Shown here in pieces: positions 48,482 to 58,681 of a stretch of DNA of 64,000 bases. A program made the translations under genes and the position numbers. Position 1 is the stretch's first letter; the number at the start of each line of letters is the position of its first letter. The stretch comes from Pythium myriotylum (lineage: Eukaryota > Oomycota > Peronosporomycetes > Pythiales > Pythiaceae): positions 682,001 to 746,000 of the forward strand of contig JALJCQ010000017.1 in the NCBI GenBank assembly GCA_023091665.1. The letters are read 5' to 3'. Below the pieces are notes generated by a model that saw only the letters and a list, made by a program, of their open reading frames with translations, had not been told where the DNA came from and ran no database searches.

Positions 48482-48790
48482 TTACGGGGCGAGTTCACGC
48501 CTCCAATATGAGAGATCTCCGTCAAGAAGGTCGGCGATGGCTGAGTGGTCTGCTCTCGTCGTGGGATGGAGCGCATGACTGCTTTGGGCGGTGTCCATTG
48601 CCAGATTGGCCGCGGCGTCCGCCATGCGATTGGCGGCCCGGGGATGGTGCATCCAGGTGTTGACGCCAAGTAAGTCTGCGATTCTTCGTGCCCGCGCGTA
48701 TTTGGTCCGTAGGATCTTGTTGAGAGGAGCTCGGTATGCTTGCATCTGTCGAATGATGAGCATGCTATCGCCAACGACCGCGAGGGGGGT
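48482..48790 (-). mobile_element. Retrotransposon RNase H fragment
   Basis: About 100 codons of RNase HI-like sequence: the strand VVGDSMLIIRQM (second catalytic Asp) and the terminal HHPRAANRMADAAANLAMD, which holds the last catalytic Asp of RNase H from non-LTR/LTR polyproteins. No reverse transcriptase or LTR is visible. It replaces the middle of an AYRSG gene in the same orientation and frame. Confidence 0.75.
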
Positions 48791-49140
48791 CCAATCTGGT
48801 GCACAGTAGAACGTCGTGGCCGAGGCAGTGTCGTATGACCACTTGGTAAGTGCACCAGACGTTTGCAGACACGGTGGATAGATGGTGACAGACGAGAAGA
48901 AACTCACGTTGAGCGATGGAGTTGAGATCGTGGCTACGACGACAGTGAGGATCGAGCCGAGCAAAGTGACCACCAGGGAGGCCATCGGCGTCACGGATGC
49001 CTGGGGCGCTAGGGAGAAAGTAAAAGAATGATCGAATCCACTACAACGAGGGACGAAGCCTGATATTTCTTAATTCCCGTTCGACCGCAAGAGGTCAGAG
49101 ATATCAGCGGATGCGTGACAAACACAATGGAGTACTCGCC

Positions 49141-49614
49141 TCAACCACTAAGAACGGCGATGTCTGGACAGCTGCAGTAGCCCCACTGGTTCCCGACCGT
49201 TCCGCCAGGTCGATACACCGGCAGCGCACACCAAAGGCGCTTCTTAGGGTCCGCGAGCGTCGTGCTCTTGCCCTTGATGGTCGCCAGTACCGTCGTGCCG
49301 TCGCGCGCGTAGTACTTCCAGTCCTCGAGGCACGAAGTCTCGTTGCCGTCGTCCGTGTACTTCCAGTGGCGATTCTGCTCGCCACCTGATCGGTAGGCGC
49401 TGAGCATGGACCAGGGCTTGTCCGGACCAGGCGCACAGTGGAACGGGCCGTTCGAGACCGAGTCGAACATCCAATAGTAGAGACCGTCGAAGGGCTGGAA
49501 GCACTCCTTCTTCTGGGCCTCGATCTGCGCCGGCGTGAGCACACCAGTCTCACCGGCTTGCGTCGACGCAACAAACGCGAGAAGCAGAGGAGAGAGAAGC
49601 ACGAACGCTTGCAT
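49141..49614 (-). CDS. Small secreted cysteine-rich protein, AYRSG family member C
   Basis: 157 residues from the ATG at 49614, which places a signal peptide at the N terminus (MQAFVLLSPLLLAFVASTQA). The mature part has FQPFDGLYYWMFDSVSNGPF, HCAPGPDKPWSMLSAYRSGG, HWKYTDDGNET, CLEDWKYYARDGT, RLWCALPVYRPGG and QWGYCSC. It is the clearest representative of the family core, and the pseudogene at 48.2 kb is its nearest relative (shared CAPG and NGDE/DGNE segments), so this pair probably arose by tandem duplication. Cysteines: six in the mature chain. Confidence 0.86.
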   Translation of the reverse strand: MQAFVLLSPLLLAFVASTQAGETGVLTPAQIEAQKKECFQPFDGLYYWMFDSVSNGPFHCAPGPDKPWSMLSAYRSGGEQNRHWKYTDDGNETSCLEDWKYYARDGTTVLATIKGKSTTLADPKKRLWCALPVYRPGGTVGNQWGYCSCPDIAVLSG

Positions 49615-49984
49615 GCCGGCTGTATTGGTCACAAGTCGAGGAATGGCATGTTCAGCAGCTACGTATCGTGAAGAAGTCATCAAGGGATCGAGATTCGGGC
49701 GTCGTCCCAGGATCATGACCAGACCGAGTCATCCTAGGTCAGTATGGATGATAATCTGAGGGCAGTTGCAGTGACCAGAGATTGCAGACATCGTCTCGTC
49801 GACAAATGGAGCCAGGAAGGGGGATGATGCAACCACATTGTCTCATGACCTCGTTATCCACAGTCATAGACCGCATCATTCTCGGGCTCATGAGGATGTC
49901 ATCCAGCGTGATCGGCAGGTTTCTCATCCACACGAGAGTAGCAAATCGTCCGCCTTGCATAATCTCTCGCGCGAGCATACTGCC
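49615..49984. other. Divergent promoter region of AYRSG-C and AYRSG-D
   Basis: About 370 bp, no coding feature. Open stretches on both strands are extensions of the neighbouring genes. Confidence 0.45.
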
Positions 49985-50443
49985 ATGCCTAAGATTCTCC
50001 TCTGCCTTCTGCTTCTCCTGCTCTTACTAACTTCGGAAGCCTTCGAGCTGCAAGAGAGTCGAGCGGACAATGAGTCTCGTGTGAGATGTACACGGCCACG
50101 TACAGCCCCAAAAGTATGGCGACCATGGGTTCCTCTGCGTGAAATCGAGTGGGCGGACGGTTGCGCCAAGACAAAGAAAGACAATCGCTTCTGGACTATG
50201 CTTAGCGCCTATCGCTCCGGTTCTCCCGACACTGACTGGATCTACACCGATGACATCGACAACGAGAGATGCCTTCAATTCTGGACCTATTACGACGTAA
50301 AAGGCAAGAAACCCCTTGCTCGCGTGCTTCGAACGACCAAGCAAGGCGACTTCTGGAGCAAGCGCTGGTGCCCGCTGCCGTACGGATACAAAGAAGGCGA
50401 AGAAGGCAAGCTGTGGGCGTACTGCGACTGCACCAACACTTAA
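49985..50443 (+). CDS. Small secreted cysteine-rich protein, AYRSG subfamily 2, member D
   Basis: 152 residues. Signal peptide MPKILLCLLLLLLLLTSEAF. Subfamily 2 core: KVWRPWV, WADGCAKTKKDNRFWTMLSA, YRSGSPDTDW, YTDDIDNERCLQFWTYY, LARVLRTTKQGD, KRWCPLP, EGKLWAYCDC. Distinguished from subfamily 1 by TDDIDxxxCLxFW, an LGR/LARxLRTTKxGD block and a C in front of the tryptophan at GCAK. The two other members are at 52228 and 55224. Unlike these, D has no bZIP gene after it. Confidence 0.86.
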   Translation: MPKILLCLLLLLLLLTSEAFELQESRADNESRVRCTRPRTAPKVWRPWVPLREIEWADGCAKTKKDNRFWTMLSAYRSGSPDTDWIYTDDIDNERCLQFWTYYDVKGKKPLARVLRTTKQGDFWSKRWCPLPYGYKEGEEGKLWAYCDCTNT

Positions 50444-50714
50444 GGCCTCGCTTGGTATCTGACAAGTACCATTTAATCAATTCATTTATCTCCACGCCTG
50501 TATGGTCTATTCAATGAACCACTTGATAGCCGAACAGATTCGTCGCGGAAACGTTCGCCAGATCGATCGAGAGTCTCGACCGGCGATGAGTTTACCCCAC
50601 CGTTCATTTGTCGGGCGACGCCTTTTTATGTCCAATCAGATACGGATGCCGATGATGCACAGGCTTTATTCTCTACTCCTCACTTTTCGTTTTGACTTGT
50701 GCAAGGTCTGGAGC

Positions 50715-51182
50715 ATGAAGCTGCTCTTGCTGAGCTTTTCGGCGACGGCCGTTGCGTCCGAAGCGGTTAAGCGACGTGTGACTATCAAGTGTCGTCACCC
50801 AAAACGAGACCCAGTCGACTTCACCTTCGAAATCTTCGTCGCCCCGCACGTGTGCGATTACGACAATGACGATCTGATCCAGAGCATTTACATCACGCGG
50901 ATGGGATCGTACCTGGCGCTGCCGATCTACTCTATGGTCCTCGAGGGCAGCCCGGACTGCCTTGCCGATTGGACTTTTTATGGCGAAGATGGCAAAACTG
51001 CGGTGGCGTGGATCCAAGGACCGTGGACTGACCTGTCCAAGAGCGAGAACGCCAAGACTTGTGAAGCACTCCCTTCCACCTCCGGTATCGCGAACCCCTT
51101 CTGTCTGTGCACGCGCATTGCTCCGATCAAAGAACCCAGAACCTTTCGAGTTCCCGAACGCACCAACCCACAAGGTCGCTAG
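50715..51182 (+). CDS. Small secreted protein, divergent AYRSG family member E
   Basis: 155 residues. Signal peptide KLLLLSFSATAVASEA, then a very divergent member: the YRSG core is lost (YLALPIYSMVLEG), but the CLADWTFYGEDGKTAVAWIQ segment, and FCLCT at the end, keep the family order. Seven or eight cysteines, some in new positions. It may have a new role or be decaying. The ATG at 50715 is preferred over an upstream in-frame one because only it exposes the signal peptide. Confidence 0.65.
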   Translation: MKLLLLSFSATAVASEAVKRRVTIKCRHPKRDPVDFTFEIFVAPHVCDYDNDDLIQSIYITRMGSYLALPIYSMVLEGSPDCLADWTFYGEDGKTAVAWIQGPWTDLSKSENAKTCEALPSTSGIANPFCLCTRIAPIKEPRTFRVPERTNPQGR

Positions 51183-51284
51183 TTATGCATTTGTATCTGT
51201 ATAGCACACAACGATTCGTTCGATTGCTTAATGGAATCCATTCGTTCAAGGTTTGGACTGCTGTAATGAAATGAGACGTCGGCC

Positions 51285-51806
51285 TTATGCCGACATCGGG
51301 TTTGACCCCGGTCGACGAGTCGTCGAGACGTCTTCCGAGTCTTGAGCCTCGCACGGGTTCGGATCTCCAACGCACGGCGATGAGTTCCAGCACCAGCAGT
51401 AAGACCACTGGTGGCCTTGCAACCCACCGGCCTCGTAATGAGGGAGTCCGCACCAGGGTTTGTTGTGCTTGTCACCCAGTGTGGTAGTGTGACCCTGGAT
51501 GCGAGCAATGATCGTGGACCCGTTTCTCGTGTAGTACGTCCAGTCTTTGAGGCAGCCGTCCGTCTTGTTGTTCTTGACATACCGCCAATGGTAGCCTTCG
51601 ATGCCGCCGGAGCGGTACATGTTGAGCATTGTCCACTCGCTGTAGTCGTCTCGATCGCTTGTGCAATTGTACTTGGTCCATGAGTTGTCGAGGCCGTGGG
51701 TCCAGTCCGTGATGGCGTTCGGTGGTGCGATGCAGTTGCGAATGGGCGGAACCGCAGCGGAGATCACGCGCGAAGCGGAGGCAAACAACACCGAGAAGAT
51801 GATCAT
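51285..51806 (-). CDS. Small secreted cysteine-rich protein, AYRSG family member F
   Basis: 173 residues. Signal peptide MIIFSVLFASASRVISAA. The mature chain has RNCIAPPNAITDW, WTMLNMYRSGG, HWRYVKNNKTDG, CLKDWTYYTRNGS, IARIQGHTTTLGD, PWCGLPHYEAGG and QWSYCWCW. A C-terminal extension of about 35 residues (CVGDPNPCEAQDSEDVSTT) with two more cysteines is unique in the family. Several N-glycosylation sequons (NCT, NGS, NKT) are present. It is convergent to the divergent member E. Confidence 0.85.
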   Translation of the reverse strand: MIIFSVLFASASRVISAAVPPIRNCIAPPNAITDWTHGLDNSWTKYNCTSDRDDYSEWTMLNMYRSGGIEGYHWRYVKNNKTDGCLKDWTYYTRNGSTIIARIQGHTTTLGDKHNKPWCGLPHYEAGGLQGHQWSYCWCWNSSPCVGDPNPCEAQDSEDVSTTRRPGSNPMSA

Positions 51807-52227
51807 AAGAGCTAGACGAGGTGAGAGTGGGTATGTATCATGGAGGAAGAATCCGAGGGTCCCACTAACTCAATAGGCTGGCTGGAAAGAACCCGTACTC
51901 TCGTTTTTCAGAGACCGGTGATTGCGCGACGCGAATGGATGGCTTGTGATGATGAACGATATTACTGGTGAGAACTACACCGACGTGGCTGCGACAAGCT
52001 CAAGGCTCAACAGATCATCCAAGGCTCATCAGGAATACAGAAGGAATGCGAAACTTGACGAAGCCCATGGATGAGTCGGCTGATTGTACCTATGGGTCCC
52101 GCCGATTGAGAATCACTTCCATCCATCCATCCAAAAGCGATTCCTACATTCCCAATTGCCCCCTGAACTCGGTTGTGCTTCACAGAATCCTTCCACCACC
52201 CTGGCTGGCTCAGCAAAACAGCGCACA
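51807..52227. other. Divergent intergenic region of AYRSG-F and AYRSG-G
   Basis: About 420 bp without a supported gene. Pyrimidine-rich sequence near 52165-52200 may contain the start site of the next gene. Confidence 0.45.
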
Positions 52228-52716
52228 ATGCTCTCCTTGTCAACTGCTTTCGTCGTTGCGCTGTCTCTCCTTACGGATTTCGATCCGATAATGGGTAAGA
52301 ACATCGCAAAGTCTGACATTGAAGATCGCACAGCTCCCATTTGCACGCCAACTCGGTACGCCCCACGCAAGTGGCGATACGTGACCGAACCCACGTTGGC
52401 CTACCAAGAACCGTACATCACGAACGGATGCGCCAAGGACGATGAAGGCCGGTACTGGACCATGCTACCTGCGTACCGCTCACGATCACCCGGACTCTAT
52501 TGGAAGTACACGGACGACATCGACGACTCGGAGTGCCTCGAATTCTGGAACTACTACGACAAGTCGGGCAACAAGCTTCTCGGTCGGATCCTGCGCACGA
52601 CCAAACTAGGCGATCTCTTCAGTTTTCGCTGGTGCCCACTGGCAGTCTCGCAGAAACTGGGCAAGGAAGGCCAGATGTGGGTCTACTGCAACTGCACGAC
52701 ACCAACGAGATCGTGA
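52228..52716 (+). CDS. Small secreted cysteine-rich protein, AYRSG subfamily 2, member G
   Basis: 162 residues. Signal-peptide-like start LSLSTAFVVALSLLTDF, then APICTPTRYAPRKWRYV, TNGCAKDDEGRYWTMLPA, YRSRSPGLYWKY, TDDIDDSECLEFWNYY, LLGRILRTTKLGD, RWCPLA and EGQMWVYCNC. Subfamily 2, most similar to D and H. The YRSG core reads YRSRS. Immediately downstream, convergent, is a bZIP-like gene at 52995, as at H. Confidence 0.85.
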   Translation: MLSLSTAFVVALSLLTDFDPIMGKNIAKSDIEDRTAPICTPTRYAPRKWRYVTEPTLAYQEPYITNGCAKDDEGRYWTMLPAYRSRSPGLYWKYTDDIDDSECLEFWNYYDKSGNKLLGRILRTTKLGDLFSFRWCPLAVSQKLGKEGQMWVYCNCTTPTRS

Positions 52717-52994
52717 GGTGGTTGGATTTTCATCCGCACAATACTCATCGTTTTCCTTATATTCAAGGTGATCTTCTTTATCTTTGATATTCACAATATG
52801 ATTATCATTTGCAATCATTATTAATATATGCAGAGACAATCTGGATCTCTTTAGAATTATTCCTTGTATTTTCAGATATAGTTGCATTGTCTGACAGCAA
52901 GGGGACAAAAGGATAGACGACCACTGTTGACCAGATTTTGTCGAATTTTTCAATCATGAGATCTTATCGTAGCAGACCAAAAGGATCTGCTGAA

Positions 52995-53300
52995 CTAGTG
53001 AACGTTGAATTGACTCCATGGTTCATCGTCTGCAAGCACTGAAAGCTCAAAGGAGAGCGCAGCGTTTTCGAGCTCAAGGCATGCGATCTCTCGCTGACAA
53101 TAAACCCACTGGAGTATCAGTTCGTATCGTCGTAGGGTTCCTTGGAGTCGGCTATTCGCACGCTTTCTCGCCATGAAGTTGCGTTGCGAGACACAATGCT
53201 GGACCCGCCTCTCTTCGGCGCTCTTGCGTGGGCGAGCGCAGCCTTTCGACCACGCCACGTTCTCAACCGACAGGTACTCCAGACAATCAGCACCTTCCAT
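52995..53300 (-). CDS. Atypical bZIP-like protein 1
   Basis: 101 residues. N-terminal YLSVENVAWSKG conserved in all three copies, then a basic region (RRVQHCVSQRNFMARKRANS) followed by a helix with leucine-like heptads (LQGTLRRYELILQWVYCQR, EIACLELENAALSFELSVL). The asparagine and alanine of bZIP basic regions are present, but the later arginine is Asn, so DNA binding may be altered. Oomycete genomes contain many atypical bZIP proteins. It sits 280 bp from, and convergent to, AYRSG-G. Confidence 0.65.
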   Translation of the reverse strand: MEGADCLEYLSVENVAWSKGCARPRKSAEERRVQHCVSQRNFMARKRANSRLQGTLRRYELILQWVYCQREIACLELENAALSFELSVLADDEPWSQFNVH

Positions 53301-55223
53301 CAGAGCCCCAAGTCGGATGGTAGTCGGATCCGTAGTGAGCGAGTGTTGAAAAGGAAGACACCGTGCTCAAATCAGAAGTGGTTAACTCCTCCGCAAAAAA
53401 ACTTCGGCGATGTCATGCGTGAGGCCACATGATGGGTGTCGATGCTTGCTGACAGCCACCCGGACTTGTCCGACAACATTTCGGATTACCATGGCCAGAG
53501 GAAATGCAAGTTCTATATTGAGGTCGATTGAACCGCTCTTACGGGATCTTATAGTCGCGATCAGTTGCTGTTCAAGGATTGTACTTGAACAAGACCGAAA
53601 ACGTCACGATTTATCGAACAACTTGTCAAGACCAGTGAATTGAGTTACCGTTCACCGTATTGGAGTGCTCTCTGTAGGATACCGATGACCACATTCGACA
53701 GGTTGCGTTTTGCGCAACCGCACTTAAACGAAAAAACGATGGGTATTAGGTGTTGCCGTGGAATCATACTCCAGGGTGAGCACATTCGATCCTTACGCTC
53801 CACATGAGGCAAAGCATGGACACGTCTCTGGTGCATTCTCGTCGACTGGTGCGAATCACTGGCCGGAGCCTCACTGCTGCTTCAAGCACAGCGTGTGCAG
53901 TGGATTATACTTCTCGTGTCGCATTGCACTTAGCCCAGAATGCCCACGGAGATGTTTGCTTTCATTACATCGGAGAAAGTTGCCCCAAGTATTGCTATCT
54001 GTCTAGAGACCGGTAAAGCACGTGCTTCCCCAATGTCTGTGTTGTGTCATAATATGACACACCGATGTTCCCTATATTATAAGGAACATCGCTGTGTCAA
54101 AATTGCTGCCGTACGAACCGATGCTTCGATGAAAAGTGACGCAAATCGACGACGCTACTACTGGCCATTTCTTGGCTCAGATCGATCTCTGCGACAAGTA
54201 AACGCAGTTGAGACCCCCGCTGCAGATTCCCTGGAGCTTATGATCCCTTGTGAATTCGTCTCGTATCGAGAATCTTCTCCCAGAAAAGCTCGTCGGGTTG
54301 TCTTCCGGTTTCATGGAAAAGCTCCATGGTGTTCGAGTTGCGGAGCCCAGTGCGTGCGAATGACGAGTGCCATGTGACATTTGTTCAACCTGAGAATCCA
54401 TCAAGAAACCATGTGCCAGTTACCTAATTGGCTCCATTGCGAACATCCAGATGACAGTGAGACCTCTCTGCAAGAATATGAAGCTCTGTGATGAGATGAA
54501 ATTCTATGAGCCGTTTATCCTTCTGGGACACGTCGCTTCTTGCACTTCAAGTCATAGATTCGGCGCGACTTCTCCCGAGTTTACTCCATTGATTGGTCGC
54601 CGACACTGTCCGCCACTAACACTTTCGGATACATGCACTTCTCCCGAGAGGATGCGACCCAGAAAATGAGACAGCTGCTGATGGGCGCCTTACTCCGGTT
54701 GAAGTTGAGATGATGGTTCCATGACTAAAACCCGGGGATTTCGCTGAAATCGTGTGGCTGACGAGTCCAAGCGCGGAAAGCCACGGATAGACGAAGTGAC
54801 AAGCTGCTTCTCGCCCGACTCCTAACATTATCAGAGGATAACCACTCATCCCCACCACTGGCTATTAGTTTCCATATAACAGTACTGCCGATGCACCGAA
54901 GACTGACGCTGCTGTCTGCACGGTGGAAGGGCAATCAGTGACAGGTCACGATAGTGTACAGTACATTATCATCCTCTTGCATTGTCCAACCGATTGGCCA
55001 AACCCACAGAGACGACTTCATCCATGCTCTCATCTTTATTGTCCCTGCAGTGGCCCAAGGAGCTTTCCTTTCGGGAACTCCTCATGCCCTACATCGCAAC
55101 GTCTAGTTATACGCGGGAAGCCGGTAAAATTGTTTGTAGTACCTGAAAGAATAGTTCCTCTTGATGGCGTTCGTTGTGTCATCGGCGGGAAGCAATTAAA
55201 TGGTTTCTCAGCAATTCGATGGA
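53301..55223. other. 1.9-kb region without supported genes
   Basis: Several short open stretches (53410, 53758, 53804, 53940, 54177) overlap on both strands with no domain. The first 180 bp (about 53432-53475) contain a motif shared with the flanks of the other bZIP genes. A nested palindrome lies at 54043-54099. Confidence 0.45.
54043..54099. repeat. Nested palindromes
   Basis: TGTGTCAT-AAT-ATGACACA (54043-54061) overlaps a longer hairpin, TGACACACCGATGTTCC / GGAACATCGCTGTGTCA, with an 11-nt AT-rich loop and one mismatch (54055-54099). They could be a MITE remnant or a regulatory structure. Confidence 0.8.
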
Positions 55224-55709
55224 ATGTCATTTTCGAACATGCTCGCGTTTTGCTTCTTGCTCACCCTGGCACCTCTTGTGCTGGCCGATACTCGACTCCA
55301 ACTCCGCGAAGTCACAACGAAAACCAGTTCGGCTCCAAATACCAAGATGTGCCTGAGACCACGATCAGCTCCTTTTGTCTGGGACGCAGTGACTGAGCCT
55401 GATGACCCATTCATTACAATTGGGGGTTGCCTTAGGAACGTGGAAGACGACCGGTACTGGACGATGCTCAGCGCCTACCGCTCTGGCTCCTCCAAAAGTC
55501 GGTGGAAGTACACAGACGACATCGATGACCCCGAATGCCTACAGTTTTGGACGTACTATAGTAAGAAAGGTGACAAGGTTCTCGGCCGCTTCATTCGCAC
55601 AACAACCCAGGGAGATTCCTCGAAGCGGCTATGGTGTCCACTACCGAGAACGTCGAAGTGGGGAGATGAAGGGAAGCTGTGGATGTACTGCAACTGCACG
55701 AAGTCTTGA
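55224..55709 (+). CDS. Small secreted cysteine-rich protein, AYRSG subfamily 2, member H
   Basis: 161 residues from the ATG at 55224; ATGs at 55200 and 55239 are in frame and the signal peptide (LAFCFLLTLAPLVLADT) fits any of them. Core: RSAPFVWDAVTEPDDPFI, GGCLRNVEDDRYWTMLSA, YRSGSSKSRWKY, TDDIDDPECLQFWTYY, VLGRFIRTTTQGD, KRLWCPLP, EGKLWMYCNC. Closest to G and D. A bZIP-like gene (55861) follows in convergent orientation, as with G. Confidence 0.86.
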   Translation: MSFSNMLAFCFLLTLAPLVLADTRLQLREVTTKTSSAPNTKMCLRPRSAPFVWDAVTEPDDPFITIGGCLRNVEDDRYWTMLSAYRSGSSKSRWKYTDDIDDPECLQFWTYYSKKGDKVLGRFIRTTTQGDSSKRLWCPLPRTSKWGDEGKLWMYCNCTKS

Positions 55710-55860
55710 GCGCATTTCTCGCTAACGTTGCTGAAGAAGTATTGCACATTTTAAGCACGAACCGTAACGTGCATCAGATCAGAGTATTCATTCACTCATT
55801 TGTCTAGCAGTATCATTTCCATAAATACAATAACTTGCAAATCTCACAAAAGCTCAGCTT

Positions 55861-56205
55861 CTAAAATGGCGAAGTCGGACTGACTGCACCCTCATACGTG
55901 TGAATAAATTCGTCCCCTGGAATACTGACTCCCTTGAGAAGAGCTAAGTCCAGTGAGAGTGCAGCATTCGCGAGCTGGAGACGGGCGATTTCCTCCTGAG
56001 CCTCGATCCACTTGAGCACCAGCTTGTACCTTCGCATTTCCTGGTTCAGTTGATCCAAGAGAGATCGCCTTCTTGCGATGAAGTTGCGCTGTGTGATACA
56101 ATGGCGGATCCGTCGCTGGTTGGGGTCCATACGAGGACGTTCGTAGCCTTTCGACCATGCTACCGTGTCAATCGTGAGGTACTCAAGTTGGTCGGCGATC
56201 TCCAT
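55861..56205 (-). CDS. Atypical bZIP-like protein 2
   Basis: 114 residues. Conserved start MEIADQLEYLTIDTVAWSKG, basic region QRNFIARRRSLLDQLNQEM with the bZIP Asn and Ala but Leu where the conserved Arg should be, then a zipper-like helix (RRYKLVLKWIEAQEEIARLQ, LANAALSLDLALL). The tail is short and carries no known domain. It is 150 bp from, and convergent to, AYRSG-H. Confidence 0.68.
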   Translation of the reverse strand: MEIADQLEYLTIDTVAWSKGYERPRMDPNQRRIRHCITQRNFIARRRSLLDQLNQEMRRYKLVLKWIEAQEEIARLQLANAALSLDLALLKGVSIPGDEFIHTYEGAVSPTSPF

Positions 56206-58681
56206 GATGTACGGAAGTTGTAGCCAGTCGGATAATATCGATGTGGCTCAAGCTCCTATTTTTTATTTGTGAAGGTCATGCTCAAAGCCACTGACGAATC
56301 CTGCACAACCGAGGCAGCAGACGCGAAGATAATTGGACATGACTGCACGACGTTCATTTCTTTAGCATAACCAGAACGTTTGAGTCAGTGATGGGTGCTG
56401 TGGCTTGCTGATCAAAGTCCTGTTGGGTCCGGAGCTCAGCGACCAAAGAGATTGCGTGCCACGCTTTTCTGGTCCATGTATTACGACGTGCAACCAGTGA
56501 TGTGATTTGGACCACAAGTCACCCACATCGAAAACTGTCTCCAGAATCATGGACAAATCGTCAGCTGATGTTCAAGAACAGCTTTAAAAGCGCAGCCGCG
56601 ATCAGCCAGTGACGGTTTCGCTCTCTTCCTCGAAAAAATCAGCATGATCTCGACCCTCCACGGAAATACTCGAGTGTATTTGCTCCCTGCCATATTGCTC
56701 TCGGACATTCTCTGGACATTCTTCGAAGGAGACATAGAGATTCAGATCGCAAAGAACTGCCGTTGGAGTTGAAAGCCAACAGGTGAGTGGGTTGTCTCAC
56801 CACATCCATTCTTCACCGACTAGTATTCTGCTGGGAATCTTGAAAGATAGTACCAATACTGCGCACACTTTGCTGCATATTCCCCGTCCAGAGTCAACTC
56901 TCAAAAACCATGCACAACAGGTGGAAAATCTGGTTACTCGTATAATCAGGCGAGAGTGGGAGACAGTCATGGCAGAGTGGTCGAGAACGCGTCACACAAC
57001 AACCGAATCGGCATCGTATTGACGATGCGCGCCGAGAAGTCCCGTTTCGATTCCCTCCTAAGACGGCGGAATGCGGTACCTGGAAAGGGACACGTGGGTT
57101 CAGCATGAAAACCGTAGTGACGAAGTGAGGTCCCTGCTCAGCTTCGTCTGGGACAAGAGGCGGTTGAGCCAATCAAGTCCCCTCGGTTAAAGTCACGAAG
57201 TGCAGCAAGGTCCAACGTCAACTCCGCGGCCGGCCGGCTCAAGTGCGCCAGAGAAGGGTTTCAAACTGACTCCTTCTTGTGAACTCCTGTATTCCACTCT
57301 ATCAAGTCTATTGAAGCCACAGGGTATGATAGTTCGTGCGCGAGCCTGAGAGCTCTGTCGCAGTTCATTTGGTGTATGGATAATTCGCTAGATTCGGGAA
57401 TTCGTGGTCACAATGTTGGCGATACTAGTTGTTACGTCAAAGCAAATACCAGTCCATTCTTCTAACCGCAGTTTCAGTATTGTATCCACCGTTGGACTGA
57501 ACGCCAGACACAGAAATCGCAACTCAACCAGAAAATGCTGTTCAGCTGACTGGGCAAAAAGTAGACGAAATAGATAGAATGAGACAGCGCGCATGGACAG
57601 GCGATGCCGACTTCCAAAGTTACGGTTTGACAGCATCTTCTCTTCCAGCGGCCAACGAGGAAAACCAATCGATCACCTGCTTCAAGTGTGTGGCACTCAG
57701 CGAATTTTGCTAGTGGCGAGACATAAACACTGCACATTCATTGCCGACTTATACGAATCATCGACGTTGGGCAATCTTTGTGGAGTGGGTGTGATTCTGC
57801 GCCATCCCACTGTCCTCGCGACAGCAGCACTGCGCTTTACTGTGGGCCCAACATGAGGTACACAACCTGTACCTCTTCATAGACCCACAGTGCATATAAC
57901 GCACATCGTGTACTACACGACGTCTTCAGTACCCATCATCCGATCTTATTCAGGACGTTGGTTTCCAGCAAGATTCATAATCAGACCCTCGGGGCTCCAA
58001 ACGAGCAAACTCGGTTCCGGCGAGATTTGAAGAAGTGAGCGATGATTCAGCAATGTATAAATCCAGTCGCAAACAAAACAGACAAGAAGAAGCGCGAGGG
58101 AGTCGGAGAAGACGCCGGGAGAAGCATGGCTTCTTTCGCCTTCGCTGTCCCTTTGGAAAGAGCTACAAACTTCGATCATCAACGTCGCCGCCCAGTGCGC
58201 TCCTACTTCATGGTGATTACACTGTATCTCCAGTGTAAACAAGGCCTTGGTGCTGTAGGCGACCCCGGCGTGTATAGCTGTAGACTCGAATTGTCAGCAT
58301 CATCACCACCCAGTCGCTGCGGGAATGCAGATTGCTGGTCTTCGCAGGTTTTGATGCCAGATTGCAGGCTGCCATGAACTGCAATCGAAATGGACCCATG
58401 CCACACTCATAAGTTGAATCCATGTGACGTGACCTGTCGTTTGTGTTCAGTTTCCCTCGGCATCCGTTGGACTCATCACCTCCAACGAGCTCCCCTCATA
58501 CAATGAATGCAGCGTGCTGTACTTATGCATAGCTGCAGAGTATGCACTTTGAAAGACTTGAACAAGAAAAACAGAACGGCATTCACAAAATTTGCCAAGT
58601 CGATGATTATGCATGTCCCGTGCCCAAGGTCGTGGTGCATGGTTGGATGTTTAGTACGCTGGTGTAGCTATAGGTGGATGG
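56206..58681. other. 2.5-kb region without supported genes
   Basis: Many short open stretches on both strands (for example 56362, 56783, 56894, 57474, 57593, 57946, 58042) have no domain, signal peptide or conservation that I can see. 56388-56430 contains a motif shared with the flanks of the other bZIP genes. Small hairpins occur near 57850 (GAGGTACA/TGTACCTC). The region may be decayed duplicated DNA. Confidence 0.45.

Larger units (their letters stand above)
48150..48961 (-). pseudogene. Broken AYRSG-family gene interrupted by an RNase H fragment
   Basis: The minus strand from 48961 begins with a signal peptide (MASLVVTLLGSILTVVVAT) and a family-like start (PPCLQTSGALTKWSYDTASA, then TTFYCAPDWTP). 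The coding sequence then switches to retroelement RNase H (about 48480-48790). The rest of the family core resumes on the same strand at 48390 (WSMLNAYRSG, then after a frameshift HWKYTDNGDESGCLQNWKYY and RPWCAL). Together these are one AYRSG gene disrupted by an insertion and a frameshift. The last part lacks YCxC. Confidence 0.78.
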
